Positions 14,505-23,353 of a DNA stretch of 34,976 bases are shown piece by piece. Each line of letters opens with the position of its first letter. The first letter of the stretch is position 1. The notes beneath the pieces are model-generated. The model was not told the origin of the DNA, ran no database searches, and saw only the letters and a list, made by a program, of their open reading frames with translations. A program made the position numbers and the translations under genes. The stretch comes from a bacterium. GTDB taxonomy: Bacteria; Auribacterota; UBA3054; JAPLST01. The stretch covers positions 1 to 34,976 of the forward strand of contig JAOACZ010000075.1 of NCBI GenBank assembly GCA_026417575.1, given 5' to 3'.

Positions 14505-16412
14505 TTACTTTAGCATCACTTGCCCACCCGTGACCGGCAGTGCCTGCCCCGTCTCGTACTGCTGCTCGATGCAGTAGCACACCGCACGCGCCACGTCCTC
14601 CGGCAAACATCCACGCCCCATCGGCACCTGCGCTTCATAATACGCCCGCACGTCCGCCAAACTCTTCGCTCCAGGCACCTTTCCCGCATCGAAATACTGC
14701 CGGAACAACCCCGTCTCCGGATCGCTCCATAACGGCCCTTCAAAGTAGTTCCCCGGGCATATCGAGTTGACTTTGATCCGCTCCGTCACAAACTCCTTCG
14801 CAAAACTTTGCGTCATCCCAATCGTCCCAAACTTGCTCGCCGCATACGCCGCATTCCGGTTACTCCCTTGCAGCCCCGATTTGGAATTGATTTGAATAAT
14901 GTCCATCCAACTGCCACGCCCCGCCACGTTTTGCGCCATCATCACCTGACTCACGTACTTCACACACAAAAAATACCCCGTGTAGTTCACCTTCGTTACC
15001 AGCTCCCAATCAGCCAATGAAAACTGCGGAGTCGCTCCCGCGCGCAACACGCCCGCATTGGCGATAAATACATCTACCCCACCACACAACCGCACCATCG
15101 CTTCCGTCATCGCATGCACCGAGGCCTCCTCCGTCACGTCCGCCGCTATCGCCCGCGCCGCGTCGCCACCATACTGCCTGCACAACTCCTCTGCCACTGC
15201 CTGCGCTCCTTGCTCGTTTTTGTCTATGATCAGCACGAACGCACCCTCTTTCGCTAAACACTCCGCTATCCCTTTCCCAAACCCCTGCGCACCACCCGTG
15301 ATCGCTATAATCTTGCCATCGAGGCGTCCCCGCCTGCTCGCCAGAGAAACTGTTTTGCGATAATTTTCTACCTCCCATTGCTCAATGAACGAGCGCGCAC
15401 GATCATCCATGAACTGTGGCCCGCCAAACGCTGCGCTCAGCTGGGCAACCAAGGCCGCATCTTTCGCCACCTCCAGCGCTGTCAGCGCGTTTTTCAGCGT
15501 CGTCCCCGCTGCAAACACCGCGCCTGGCTGCGCCACAATCACTGGCCGGTAGCCTCGCGCGCGCGCAAACGTATCAATGCCCTCCACCGTAATCTCGCCT
15601 GTATAGGCAAACGACTTCGCGTAGACAATATGATCCGGCGAGAGCGGACCTTGCGCCACCGCAAACGGCGGCGAAGACACGATAAACTGCCTATCCGCGT
15701 CACTGGTTAAGATACGCAACGGCGGCGCGTACCGTTGTACACACGCGTCATCACGTTGACCCATCAGCAGCGTCGTGGCCACCCCGGCGGCTTCGTAAGC
15801 GCTGCGGAGCGTGTCCATGATGTGCGCGTAGTGGCGGTCAATTTCCTCCGCGCTGTCCGCGGCTACAAACACTCCGTGATTTTGCAAGAAAACAACCGCT
15901 GGCGGCTTGCCGCGCGCAGCCGTGTAGCGCGCAATCTCCCGCTGCACCGCCCGCGCTAAAACATACCCCGGATCCGTGTACGGCACCCACAGCGCCTCGG
16001 GAAAAAGCTCGGCACACACTTCTGCTCCGCGCTGCGCGCACGTCATCCCATTCACAAGCGCAGGATGCGTGTGCACCACAAAGGTTGCGTCAAACAAATT
16101 ATGCAGAATTGCTTCCACCGATGGCCGCCCTGTCACGCCCGGCCGCACCGCCGCTAACATCGCACGCTTTACTTCCGCCTCGCGCGCCGTAGGGTCCTCC
16201 GGATAGTGTGCGCGTAGGCTCGCCTCCAATTGACAGCGATCCATGGGGAGAAAATCGTGCGGCTGAATCGTGGCTAACGCCACTCCGCTAGGCTTCACCC
16301 ACAACGTCGCCGCGTCTTTCGCCGACGTATTCCCGCCCCCCGCCAATACATATGCCGGATCGGCCCCGTACCGACGCGAAAGCTCCGCCAGAACTGAGAG
16401 AAGTTCGCTCAT
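14505..16412 (-). CDS. Class II aldolase/short-chain dehydrogenase fusion (RhaE-like)
   Basis: A 635-residue two-domain enzyme. Residues 1-350 are a class II aldolase/adducin domain with GGGNTSAKD (25-33), the zinc pair HTH at 114-116 and LQNHG with His179. Residues 364-635 are a short-chain dehydrogenase: TGGAQGFGKG at 372-381, IIDKNEQGA, IANAG, and the catalytic pair in YAASKFG with INSKSG before it. Such fusions split a sugar 1-phosphate (rhamnulose 1-phosphate in characterised cases) into DHAP and an aldehyde and oxidise the aldehyde. Those proteins have about 700 residues, so this one is somewhat short and its substrate is uncertain. No rhamnose genes are nearby. ATG 16412 overlaps the tsaC stop as ATGA. 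Confidence 0.88.
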   Translation of the reverse strand: MSELLSVLAELSRRYGADPAYVLAGGGNTSAKDAATLWVKPSGVALATIQPHDFLPMDRCQLEASLRAHYPEDPTAREAEVKRAMLAAVRPGVTGRPSVEAILHNLFDATFVVHTHPALVNGMTCAQRGAEVCAELFPEALWVPYTDPGYVLARAVQREIARYTAARGKPPAVVFLQNHGVFVAADSAEEIDRHYAHIMDTLRSAYEAAGVATTLLMGQRDDACVQRYAPPLRILTSDADRQFIVSSPPFAVAQGPLSPDHIVYAKSFAYTGEITVEGIDTFARARGYRPVIVAQPGAVFAAGTTLKNALTALEVAKDAALVAQLSAAFGGPQFMDDRARSFIEQWEVENYRKTVSLASRRGRLDGKIIAITGGAQGFGKGIAECLAKEGAFVLIIDKNEQGAQAVAEELCRQYGGDAARAIAADVTEEASVHAMTEAMVRLCGGVDVFIANAGVLRAGATPQFSLADWELVTKVNYTGYFLCVKYVSQVMMAQNVAGRGSWMDIIQINSKSGLQGSNRNAAYAASKFGTIGMTQSFAKEFVTERIKVNSICPGNYFEGPLWSDPETGLFRQYFDAGKVPGAKSLADVRAYYEAQVPMGRGCLPEDVARAVCYCIEQQYETGQALPVTGGQVMLK

Positions 16413-17026
16413 TTGACTGCCGCAGATGATGGTGAAGAACAATCCGCGGGTGGCCAGGGCGCCACCCCGCGCCGCACGCACACGGGAGGATCTTGCGTCA
16501 AGTCTACCACTGTGGAGTCGCCACGCAGCGGTGTCGGCCCCGCATCAATTACGTAAGCCGCGTAGGGTGCTACCTCGCGGGTTGCTTCTGCGTCGCACGG
16601 GCTGGGCGCCCCGCTGCGATTCGCACTCGTCCCAAACACTGGCACCCCGCATAAATGCAAAAACTGCTGCCCAATCGCGTGGCTGGGAAAGCGAAAACCT
16701 CGCGTTTCATCTTTCACCCGCAGTAAAAACGTCACCGGCCCCGGCCAGCTCCGCCGCAGTAACGCCAGAATGTCTGGCGGTTGCGGCCCGGCTAACTGCG
16801 CAAAAATCTCCCAGTCGCCAATATGGTACGCGCACGGTTTTTCTGGTGGGCGCCCCTTTGCCGCGTAAAGGGCCTGCAGCGCCGCTGGATCATCCGCACG
16901 CGCCGCAATTCCATACACTGTTTCCGTCGGAAAAATCACCAGGGCGCCACGCCGCACCGCCTCTGCAGCAGCTGCCAGCGCACTCGCCGCATCAGCCGAC
17001 GGATCTACGTGGATCCACGTGCTCAC
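16409..17026 (-). CDS. tsaC: L-threonylcarbamoyladenylate synthase (Sua5/YrdC/TsaC)
   Basis: Makes threonylcarbamoyl-AMP from threonine, bicarbonate and ATP for t6A37 in tRNAs that read ANN codons. About 205 residues: AVRRGALVIFPTETVYGIAARADDP, YAAKGRPPEKPCAYHI (KxR motif), SWPGPVTFLL, GTSANRSG with the nucleotide-binding SxN, and GDSTVVDL. It has the YrdC domain alone, without the Sua5 C-terminal domain. The start is taken as GTG 17026, four bases after the purE stop; TTG 17056 is possible. It is a separate enzyme from the carbamoyltransferase at 6781-7926, though the YrdC domain missing there is of the same fold. Confidence 0.92.
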   Translation of the reverse strand: MSTWIHVDPSADAASALAAAAEAVRRGALVIFPTETVYGIAARADDPAALQALYAAKGRPPEKPCAYHIGDWEIFAQLAGPQPPDILALLRRSWPGPVTFLLRVKDETRGFRFPSHAIGQQFLHLCGVPVFGTSANRSGAPSPCDAEATREVAPYAAYVIDAGPTPLRGDSTVVDLTQDPPVCVRRGVAPWPPADCSSPSSAAVK

Positions 17027-17030
17027 AGCT

Positions 17031-17486
17031 TCACTGCTCGCGCCGCGCCGCGGCAAGGCGCGCGGCTAAGTCCGCATCTTGCAACGCGAGAATCCGCAAG
17101 GCCAACCACGCCGCGTTCTTTGCCCCAGGCTTCCCAATCGCTACGGTTGCCACGGGCACCCCCGGCGGCATCTGCACTGTCGAAAGAAGCGCATCTAAAC
17201 CCCCTAATGTCCCCGCATCGAGCGGCACGCCTATCACTGGCAAAAGCGAGTTCGCCGCCACCGCCCCGGCCAAGTGCGCTGCTAAACCAGCGCCGGCAAT
17301 GAGCACCTTCAGGCCCCGCCCCGCTGCCCCACGCGCATACTCCGCCACCTTCGCCGGCGTGCGATGGGCGGACATAACCTGCATCTCATATGCCACGCCA
17401 AACTCCTCCAACACCCCGGCACACTCCTTCATCACCGGTTCATCAGACGTGCTGCCAAACACAATGCCAACAAGGGGAGTTCCCAT
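17031..17486 (-). CDS. purE: N5-carboxyaminoimidazole ribonucleotide mutase
   Basis: Moves the carboxyl group of N5-CAIR to form CAIR in purine synthesis (class I). A 151-residue protein with [25 protein letters not shown] with the catalytic His, [27 protein letters not shown] and [22 protein letters not shown]. The usual HLPG loop reads HLAG here. ATG 17486 has GAGGTGA five bases upstream. No purK is next to it; the next gene is tsaC. Confidence 0.95.
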   Translation of the reverse strand: MGTPLVGIVFGSTSDEPVMKECAGVLEEFGVAYEMQVMSAHRTPAKVAEYARGAAGRGLKVLIAGAGLAAHLAGAVAANSLLPVIGVPLDAGTLGGLDALLSTVQMPPGVPVATVAIGKPGAKNAAWLALRILALQDADLAARLAAARREQ

Positions 17487-17522
17487 ATTGTCACCTCATC
17501 TGCGGGTTATCAACTGCGCCAG

Positions 17523-17551
17523 ATTATACCGATTGAGAGCGGAAAAATCAA
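17523..17551 (-). promoter_or_regulatory. Promoter of the purE operon
   Basis: On the - strand TTGATT (17551-17546), 17 bases, TATAAT (17528-17523). The expected start near 17516 gives a 30-base leader with a good Shine-Dalgarno sequence, unlike the leaderless genes. Confidence 0.7.
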
Positions 17552-17641
17552 TAAACCGCGATAGGTCGCTAAAAACCTAACTGAACGGAGAAGGCTTCCC
17601 ACACACGCGTCTGCCACACGATTCGTGCGCACCTTTATGAC

Positions 17642-17667
17642 GCAGGGGCGCCGGCCGCGGCGACTGC
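17642..17667 (+). repeat. GC-rich palindromic repeat E1, + orientation
   Basis: GCAGGGGCGCCGGCC followed by GCGGCGACTGC. Same element as at 5133 and 5332. A TTCGCGCGAA palindrome follows at 17698-17707, as in those modules. Confidence 0.75.
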
Positions 17668-17719
17668 TTCTTTATCGCGCGCCCGCCACGCACGCAATTC
17701 GCGCGAATCTCACCTTTGT

Positions 17720-17745
17720 GGAGGGGCGCCGGCCTCGGCGACTGC
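17720..17745 (+). repeat. GC-rich palindromic repeat E1, + orientation
   Basis: GGAGGGGCGCCGGCC followed by TCGGCGACTGC; two bases different from the copy 78 bases before it. Confidence 0.8.
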
Positions 17746-17795
17746 CCCTTTTACGCGAACATACCGCACGCGAATCCAATCGACACAAACCGCCG

Positions 17796-17826
17796 TTTGC
17801 AATTAACAAAAATTGTTGATTGAACC
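17796..17826 (+). repeat. AT-rich hairpin repeat (element E2, copy 3)
   Basis: Matches 50-80 at 27 of 31 positions. The core AATTAACAAAAATTGTTGATT is close to a perfect inverted repeat with a short A-rich loop. Confidence 0.7.
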
Positions 17827-17862
17827 CGCGCTTGGCCCGCTAGGCGAACATGCGTCATATTT

Positions 17863-17887
17863 GCGGGCACCGGGCCGGTGCCCCTCC
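17863..17887 (-). repeat. GC-rich palindromic repeat E1, inverted orientation
   Basis: Reverse complement of the E1 element (GGAGGGGCACCGGCC, then CGGTGCCCGC on the - strand). It is the first copy in this orientation, and it stands at the skew switch. An inverted TTCGCGTGAA-like palindrome follows at 17896-17905. Confidence 0.8.
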
Positions 17888-17936
17888 ATAATCAAATTCA
17901 CGCGAATTGTGCGCGGATCAGATTTCCTGCAGCCTT

Positions 17937-17962
17937 GCGGGCACGGAGGCCCCTGCTCCTCC
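17937..17962 (-). repeat. Diverged E1 repeat, inverted orientation
   Basis: GCGGGCACGGAGGCC followed by CCTGCTCCTCC keeps the ends of the inverted E1 element (GCGGGCAC...CTCC) with changes in the middle; a second inverted copy to the right of the switch. Confidence 0.55.
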
Positions 17963-18009
17963 CGAAGGGATGTGATCGGCCGGTGCGTGCGATCCGGATA
18001 GGCCGGAGA

Positions 18010-20367
18010 TTACATGATGGCCGAGATGCGTACGGTGCGACCGGGAGGGACGACAAGCGGCATTTGGACTGGCTGACCGTCGGCTAGGACGGCGGACACG
18101 CCGCGCGAGACGCGGCGTGGGTTTTTAACGGAGATGTGGAAGGTGGCGCCACGAAACAAACGTGTGACAGTGAAGCCAGGCCAGTGTTTGGGGATGCAGG
18201 GGTCAATGAGTAAGCCATCATAGGTGGGGCGGATGCCGAGGATGTAAGAGGAGATGACGTGGAAGAGCCAGGCAGCGGAGCCGGTGTACCAGGTCCAGCC
18301 GGCGCGGCCCGGGGTGGGCGAGGCTGGGCCATCAATGTTGCCGGGGAGGACGTATGGTTCGCAGGCGTAATTGTCTACTTGGGAGGGGGGCTTTATGGGA
18401 CAGATCGCGAGGAAGCGCTCGTAGGCGCGGTCGGCGTTGCCGAGCAAGAGCTCAGCGAGGATGGCCCAGACAGCGGCGTGGGTGTAGACGCCGCCGTTTT
18501 CGCGCAGGCCGGAGGCGTACTGGGTGAGGTAGCCGATGGAGGGATCGGGGACGGTGTAGCCAGGATAGAGGAGGAGGGTGCCGTAGGGTTTGTAAAGGAA
18601 GCGGCGAGCGGCGTGGATCGCGATTTGTTGGCGCTCGGCGGGCGCGCTATTGGCGATGACGGCCCAAGTTTGGGCGTTGAGGAAGATGCGGCCTTTGCGA
18701 CAGCGGCGCGAGCCGAGGACGGCGCCTTCATCGGTAGTTGCGCGCCAGAACCATTGGCCGTCCCAGCCGTGGGTGTTGAGTGCGTCGGAGAGGCGCGCGG
18801 CGGCGGCGCGGTAGTGGGCGACGCGCTCGGGCTGGCGGCCGAGGCGGTCGAGGAGAGCAGAGATCTCGTTGAGGATGAGGTAGAGGAAATGCGCGAGCCA
18901 GATGGACTCGCCGCGCATTTGGTCGCCAGTGGAACTTAGGCCATCATTCCAATCGCAGTCGCCGATGAGGGGGAGGCCGCGCGGGCTGAGGCGTTGGAGG
19001 GCGCGGTCGACGGAGGCGAGGGCGTGGTCGAGGACAGACCCACTGCCCTGGTCGTCGTAGGGGACAGTTTCGTCGAGGAAGGCGAAGTCAGCGGTTTCTT
19101 TGAGGTACTGGATGAGGATGAAGGGAAGCCAGAGGAAGTCGTCGGAGCAGTTGGTGCGGTGTTTGATGCGTGTACCTGGGAACCACCAATGGGCGACGGA
19201 GCCATCGCGGTGTTGAACTGAGCAGCAGAGGGAGAGGTGAGCGCGGGCGCGCGAGGGATTGAGGGGGAACCAGATTTGTGAGTCTTGGAGTTGGTCGCGG
19301 AAGCCGAAGGCTCCGCTATTTTGGTAGTAGCCGGTTTTGCCGAAGATGCGGCCGGAGATGGCTTGGTATTTGAGCCAGGTGTTGGCGAGGAGGTTGAGGC
19401 GTGTATCGGGTGTTTTGCAGGCGAAGCCGGTGAGGAGGTGTTGCCAGTGGGCGCGGGAGGCAGCGAGGGCGCGGGAGGCGCGGGAGGTATCGCCGTAGCG
19501 GCTGATGAGGGTGCGGGCACGTTGCCAGGAGGGGGCAGCGCCAAGGAGGAAGACGAGGGAGGAGGATTCGCGCGGAGGGAGGAAGAGGGAGACACGCAGG
19601 CTGGCACAGGCATCGCCGTAGCGGCCGAAGGAGCCGATGCGGTCGGGGAGTTCGAGGCCACGCGGGTTGAGGAGGGTGCGGTTGCGGCCGAGGAACTCGA
19701 AGGTATCGCCGCTAGCGGCGGTGGGTGGGTGGGAGACGGCATGGAAAGCGACGTAGGGCCACTCGGGGCGGGTTTGGGCTTCGTGGGGGACGTCACATTT
19801 GCGTTTGCGGGCGATGATCGCGTTGAGGGGCGCGACGAAAGCTGTTTCGAGGAAGGTGCGGTGGAATTCGCGGTGGGCATCAGGCCATTGGTCACAGAGC
19901 CATTGGAAATAAGATTGGAGGAAGAGGAGGCGGGTGGCGCGGCTGAGGTTGGTGAGCTCGACGATCCAGAGTTCGAGGGTATCGTGGGGGGGGACGAAAC
20001 AGGTCATGCGGGCGTGGAGGTCGTAGAGGGAGCGTTCGAGGATGGAGTAGCCGATGCCGTGGGTGCAGCGGAATTCACCCCCGAGGTGGCCGAAGGGATT
20101 CCAGTTGAGAGACCAGGTGCGGTGCTTGTGAGGTTCGCAGAGGTAGAGGAGCTTGCCATCAGTGTCGCCGGCGAGGTCTTGATTCCAGCGGGTGAGAGCG
20201 GAAATTTTCGAGCTAAAGATCCAGGAGAAGCCACCGCCGGTGTGGGAGAGGGCGAAGCCGTAGTCGGGGTTAGCGACGATGTTGACCCAGGGGCGTGGGG
20301 TATCGGGGTTGACGATGACATATTCGGTGCCATCGGCAGAGAAGTGACCGTAACGAGTGGAGAACAT
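18010..20367 (-). CDS. GH94-family glycoside phosphorylase (cellobiose phosphorylase-like)
   Basis: A 785-residue protein without signal peptide, hence cytosolic. It matches GH94, which split beta-glucosidic disaccharides or oligosaccharides with phosphate into a sugar 1-phosphate. N-terminal beta-sandwich domain: YGHFSADGTEYVIVNPDTPRPWVN, ANPDYGFALSHTGGGFSW, RPEWPYVAFHA. The (alpha/alpha)6 barrel has GYYQNSGAFGFRDQLQD (346-362), HRTNCSDDFLWLP, and GDCDWNDGL (469-477), where Asp472 is in the position of the catalytic acid of characterised enzymes. The length fits cellobiose/laminaribiose-type enzymes better than the longer 1,2-beta-oligoglucan type, but specificity cannot be read off. ATG 20367 begins the usual MFSTRYGHF-like start; it lies 25 bases after the preceding stop, so it ends a secreted-glycosidase operon and gives it a cytosolic step. 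Confidence 0.9.
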   Translation of the reverse strand: MFSTRYGHFSADGTEYVIVNPDTPRPWVNIVANPDYGFALSHTGGGFSWIFSSKISALTRWNQDLAGDTDGKLLYLCEPHKHRTWSLNWNPFGHLGGEFRCTHGIGYSILERSLYDLHARMTCFVPPHDTLELWIVELTNLSRATRLLFLQSYFQWLCDQWPDAHREFHRTFLETAFVAPLNAIIARKRKCDVPHEAQTRPEWPYVAFHAVSHPPTAASGDTFEFLGRNRTLLNPRGLELPDRIGSFGRYGDACASLRVSLFLPPRESSSLVFLLGAAPSWQRARTLISRYGDTSRASRALAASRAHWQHLLTGFACKTPDTRLNLLANTWLKYQAISGRIFGKTGYYQNSGAFGFRDQLQDSQIWFPLNPSRARAHLSLCCSVQHRDGSVAHWWFPGTRIKHRTNCSDDFLWLPFILIQYLKETADFAFLDETVPYDDQGSGSVLDHALASVDRALQRLSPRGLPLIGDCDWNDGLSSTGDQMRGESIWLAHFLYLILNEISALLDRLGRQPERVAHYRAAAARLSDALNTHGWDGQWFWRATTDEGAVLGSRRCRKGRIFLNAQTWAVIANSAPAERQQIAIHAARRFLYKPYGTLLLYPGYTVPDPSIGYLTQYASGLRENGGVYTHAAVWAILAELLLGNADRAYERFLAICPIKPPSQVDNYACEPYVLPGNIDGPASPTPGRAGWTWYTGSAAWLFHVISSYILGIRPTYDGLLIDPCIPKHWPGFTVTRLFRGATFHISVKNPRRVSRGVSAVLADGQPVQMPLVVPPGRTVRISAIM

Positions 20368-20392
20368 AGGAGACCTTGGCGGAAATGAAGGG

Positions 20393-23353
20393 TTAAAGGT
20401 TAGACACGATATTAGTGGGAATGGTGGAGAAGCGCAGGAGAAGGCTTGTGGAGGGCGGGACGAAGACGAAGCCGGCTGGGGGTGCGGCGGTGCCCCAGAC
20501 GCGGAGACTAAGCTTACGGTTGTGGAGGCGGGCAAGGTACGAGACATGGCCAAAGGGGGTAGGCACGTTCGTGAAGGCGAGGCCGTGCTGAAGCCAGAGG
20601 GGATCGAGGCCTGCGCCGAGGACGAGCTGGTGTCGTTGTTCGTAAGCGACGAGGGAGCGCAAGGCGTTGAGGACGTCGGCGGCGACCCAGGTGTGAGGCA
20701 TATCGCCGATGTAGGCGGGCTTGCGAGGGTCGGCGTGGACGACTTCGGCGAGGTGAAGCCAGTGCGGCGGGCGGGTGGAGTGTGTGATGAGGTGGCGCAA
20801 GAGTGCGAGGGCATGTTCACGCTGGCCGAGGCGGACGAAGACTTCAGCATTGCGCGCTTCGTAGGGAGTGAAGCCATCAGGGGTGGCGTGCTCGATGCGC
20901 GGGGTGATGATCTGGCGATAGCGGGCGAAAGTATTGGTGAGAGCGGGGAGGGGCAGGAAATCAGCTAAATCGCAGGCGGTGAGGGCAATAGAGGTGGAAG
21001 TGGGGTCGAAATCGGCGAGCTCAACGCAGCCGGGGATGGTGGTGAGGCCGGCGCGCGTCATAACGGAGGTAAGGGAAGCAAGGACGCAGTGACGGAGGTC
21101 AGCAGCTTCGGCGCGGAGCCAGGCGGCGTCGTTGGTGTATCCGAGGAGGGAGGCGAGGGTGGCGGCATCATGGAGGCCGCGGATAGCCCAGAAGTCGTCC
21201 CAGTAGCTGTGGCGTGCGGGGAAGTAGCCTTCGTGGCTGTTGGAGTGGGGGAGGATGCCGTAGTAGGGGCGGAGGGTGGCATTAGTGCGATAGGGATCGG
21301 TCATGCGAGCGCGGCGGAGTGCGCGAATGAAGTCAGCGGCGGCGCGGACAGTGGGGTAGAGAGCGCGAGCGAGGGCTTGGTCGCGGGTGTAAGCGAAATA
21401 GTTATAGACAGTGGCGATAAATTGGCCCTGGCTGTCGTACTCTTGGCCTTCGCCGCCGTGGAGGTTAGTGGAGAGGCCGGCGGGGGTGTTGTTTTCGAGG
21501 ATGAGGAAGGGGACCCAGCCGTTGGGGGCGATGAAGTTGGTGTAGGCGAGGAGAAATGCGCGGACGGGCTCGGGCTGACCGTAGCGGAGCAAGGCGAGGC
21601 TTGTGAGGGCGCCGTCGCGCATCCAGGCGTGGTTGTAGTTGCGAGGGCCGGGTTTGAAGAGGGCGCGATCGTGTGTGAGGTGAATGTAGGCGAGGTTGGC
21701 GCGGATGAAGGCATTGAGGGTTTTGTCAGGGAAGGAGAGGGCGCGTGGGTGGGTTAAGGTCTGCCAGTGCGCGGCGAGAGTGCGGCCTGGCGGGGGGGGT
21801 GGGGGGAGAAGCATGTTCGTTTCGGTTTGGAGTGGGAACCAGACGTGGTAGGTGCGGGAGGAAAGTGGGGGCAGCTTGGCAGAAAAGACGAGGGCAGCAC
21901 AGGCGAGGCCCTCGGGAGAGATGATTTGTTGTTCTGTGAGGTGGTGAGGGCTGGTGAGGACGCGGGGGACATCGTCATCTGCAGCGAGGTAGGTGTGAAC
22001 GCCAGCGAGGTCGGTGCGGCGGCAGATAAGGTAGACTTCGTCATTGAGAGAAAGGGCGACATGGGGGCCGAGCAGGTGCCAGGCGGCGGTGTAGATGGGT
22101 GCAAAGCCGCCTTTTTGCCAGACGGGGTTAAGCTGGAGGGGGCGGACGAAGAGAGCGAGCTGGAGGGAGGCTGGGGAATTACGGTGATTGGCGAGGCGAT
22201 AAGAGGCGCGGGCCCAGCTTGCTGTAGCGTTTCCGGAGGCGGCAAGGGAAACGGAGAGAAGTGGGCGAGGGGAGCCCCAAGAGACGGAGGGGAGGGGGAG
22301 GCCGGGAGGGAGGAGGTGGTGAGCGCGGGGAAGATCGGCGAAGGTGAGGATGCGTGAGTTTTCGGCGAGGATGGGAAGGAGGGCGGGGCGATTTTTGCGC
22401 GGTTCGACGGCTCCGGTTTCGCCGAGGAGAGCTTCTTCAGGGTGAGCGGGGGAGCCGGTGATGGTCCAAAATTCTTGCTGACGGGAGAGCCAGAGCGGGA
22501 AGAAGCCGGGCCGGGCGGCGCGGGCGAAGAGGGTGAAGCGGCGGAGTGGGCTGAGTGGGGTGGCGTCTGTGAGCAGCTCGATTTCTGCGATGGCGGGTGG
22601 CGTGCGGCGGGTGGCGCAGAGGATGCGGAGAGCAGAGGCGGTCATTGGGGGCCAGGTTAGGTAGGAGAGCGCGCCAGGGGTTGTCTGCCAGGGGAGGAGT
22701 GGCGACCAAGCGACAGAATTTGTTAATTGCAGACAACAAAATGTGACGTTTGAGCAGGCCCAGTGGATGGCGATGCCGGAGAGGGGCTGGGGCTGGGGGA
22801 AGCTGATGGAGAGCCAGGCTTGGGTGGCGGCAGCGCGCCAAAGGGTGTGGGGGGAGCCATCAAGAGCGGCGGTGGGGATAGTGGGAGGGTGAGTCGAGGA
22901 AGCGGTGAGGCGCGGTGCGCTCTCAGGCGCGATAAAGGAAACTTCCCAGATTGAGTTACCCCAGCCGGTGCCGCGTTGTTCGCAGAGGATACGTACGTGG
23001 CGGGTAGTGATCGGCGTGAAGAAGAGGACGTCAGTGCCACCGTCACCGTCACGCACGGAGGCGACGGTGAACCAGTTGGAGGCGTCATCAGAGCAGCGGA
23101 TGTGGTAAATTTCTGCGAAAGCATTTTCCCAGATAATGTGAAGGCCTGCGAGAGGTTGAGGGTGGTCGAAAGAGAACTGCCACCACTCGTTATCACGCCA
23201 GTCGGAGGACCAGCGCGTGGCGAGGTTGCCGTCAATGGCGTATGCTGGGCCGACGTCGCAGGTGCCGGAGGAAGCTGAGGCGGAGCCGGAAAAAGCGGCG
23301 TAGGCAGACCAGGAGAGGTAAATGCAGAGCAATGTTAGCGAGAAAATCCGCAT
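20393..23353 (-). CDS. Secreted protein with two discoidin-like domains and an (alpha/alpha)6 glycosidase-like domain
   Basis: A 986-residue exported protein. Residues 1-20 are a signal peptide (IFSLTLLCIYLSWSAYA). Residues about 21-140 form an F5/8-type-C (discoidin) domain: YAIDGNLATRWSSDW, WWQFSFDHPQPLAGLHIIWE, HVRILCEQRGTGWGNSIWEV. A second, weaker one spans about 145-265 (AALDGSPHTLWRA, WLSISFPQPQPLSGIAIHW). The C-terminal half has PRNYNHAWMRDGALTSLALLRYG, EGQEYDSQGQFIATVYNYF, YWDDFWAIRGLHDAATL and TPDGFTPYEARNAEVFVRLGQ, which recall six-hairpin glycosidases (GH15/GH63-like); the acidic residues in RDG and EYDSQGQ are catalytic candidates. No exact family is claimed. It overlaps the lipoprotein gene upstream by 19 bases. 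Confidence 0.8.
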   Translation of the reverse strand: MRIFSLTLLCIYLSWSAYAAFSGSASASSGTCDVGPAYAIDGNLATRWSSDWRDNEWWQFSFDHPQPLAGLHIIWENAFAEIYHIRCSDDASNWFTVASVRDGDGGTDVLFFTPITTRHVRILCEQRGTGWGNSIWEVSFIAPESAPRLTASSTHPPTIPTAALDGSPHTLWRAAATQAWLSISFPQPQPLSGIAIHWACSNVTFCCLQLTNSVAWSPLLPWQTTPGALSYLTWPPMTASALRILCATRRTPPAIAEIELLTDATPLSPLRRFTLFARAARPGFFPLWLSRQQEFWTITGSPAHPEEALLGETGAVEPRKNRPALLPILAENSRILTFADLPRAHHLLPPGLPLPSVSWGSPRPLLSVSLAASGNATASWARASYRLANHRNSPASLQLALFVRPLQLNPVWQKGGFAPIYTAAWHLLGPHVALSLNDEVYLICRRTDLAGVHTYLAADDDVPRVLTSPHHLTEQQIISPEGLACAALVFSAKLPPLSSRTYHVWFPLQTETNMLLPPPPPPGRTLAAHWQTLTHPRALSFPDKTLNAFIRANLAYIHLTHDRALFKPGPRNYNHAWMRDGALTSLALLRYGQPEPVRAFLLAYTNFIAPNGWVPFLILENNTPAGLSTNLHGGEGQEYDSQGQFIATVYNYFAYTRDQALARALYPTVRAAADFIRALRRARMTDPYRTNATLRPYYGILPHSNSHEGYFPARHSYWDDFWAIRGLHDAATLASLLGYTNDAAWLRAEAADLRHCVLASLTSVMTRAGLTTIPGCVELADFDPTSTSIALTACDLADFLPLPALTNTFARYRQIITPRIEHATPDGFTPYEARNAEVFVRLGQREHALALLRHLITHSTRPPHWLHLAEVVHADPRKPAYIGDMPHTWVAADVLNALRSLVAYEQRHQLVLGAGLDPLWLQHGLAFTNVPTPFGHVSYLARLHNRKLSLRVWGTAAPPAGFVFVPPSTSLLLRFSTIPTNIVSNL

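Larger units (their letters stand above)
17488..18009. other. GC-skew switch point, possible replication origin or rearrangement junction
   Basis: Left of this gap the + strand is C-rich in genes of both directions; right of it the + strand is G-rich in genes of both directions. Direct counts: 5881-5940 (+ gene) 16 G, 24 C; 10081-10140 (- gene) 9 G, 22 C; 21121-21180 (- gene) 30 G, 12 C; 31381-31440 (+ gene) 28 G, 14 C. A change from C-rich to G-rich is the sign of a skew minimum. I found no DnaA box in the gap, so an origin is only inferred. The gap has no protein gene I can support. Confidence 0.5.

Noticed and set aside
19285-20388. Long + strand frame rich in Glu, Gly, Val and Ala
   Set aside because: Antisense shadow of the GH94 gene; C-rich codons of the - strand give long open frames on +. 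Similar frames at 21089, 24781, 25551, 26676 and 28313 were dropped for the same reason.
20368-20877. N-terminal extension of the GH94 frame into the upstream gene
   Set aside because: Ser/Pro-rich sequence produced by the other frame of the discoidin-glycosidase gene; the family start is at 20367.
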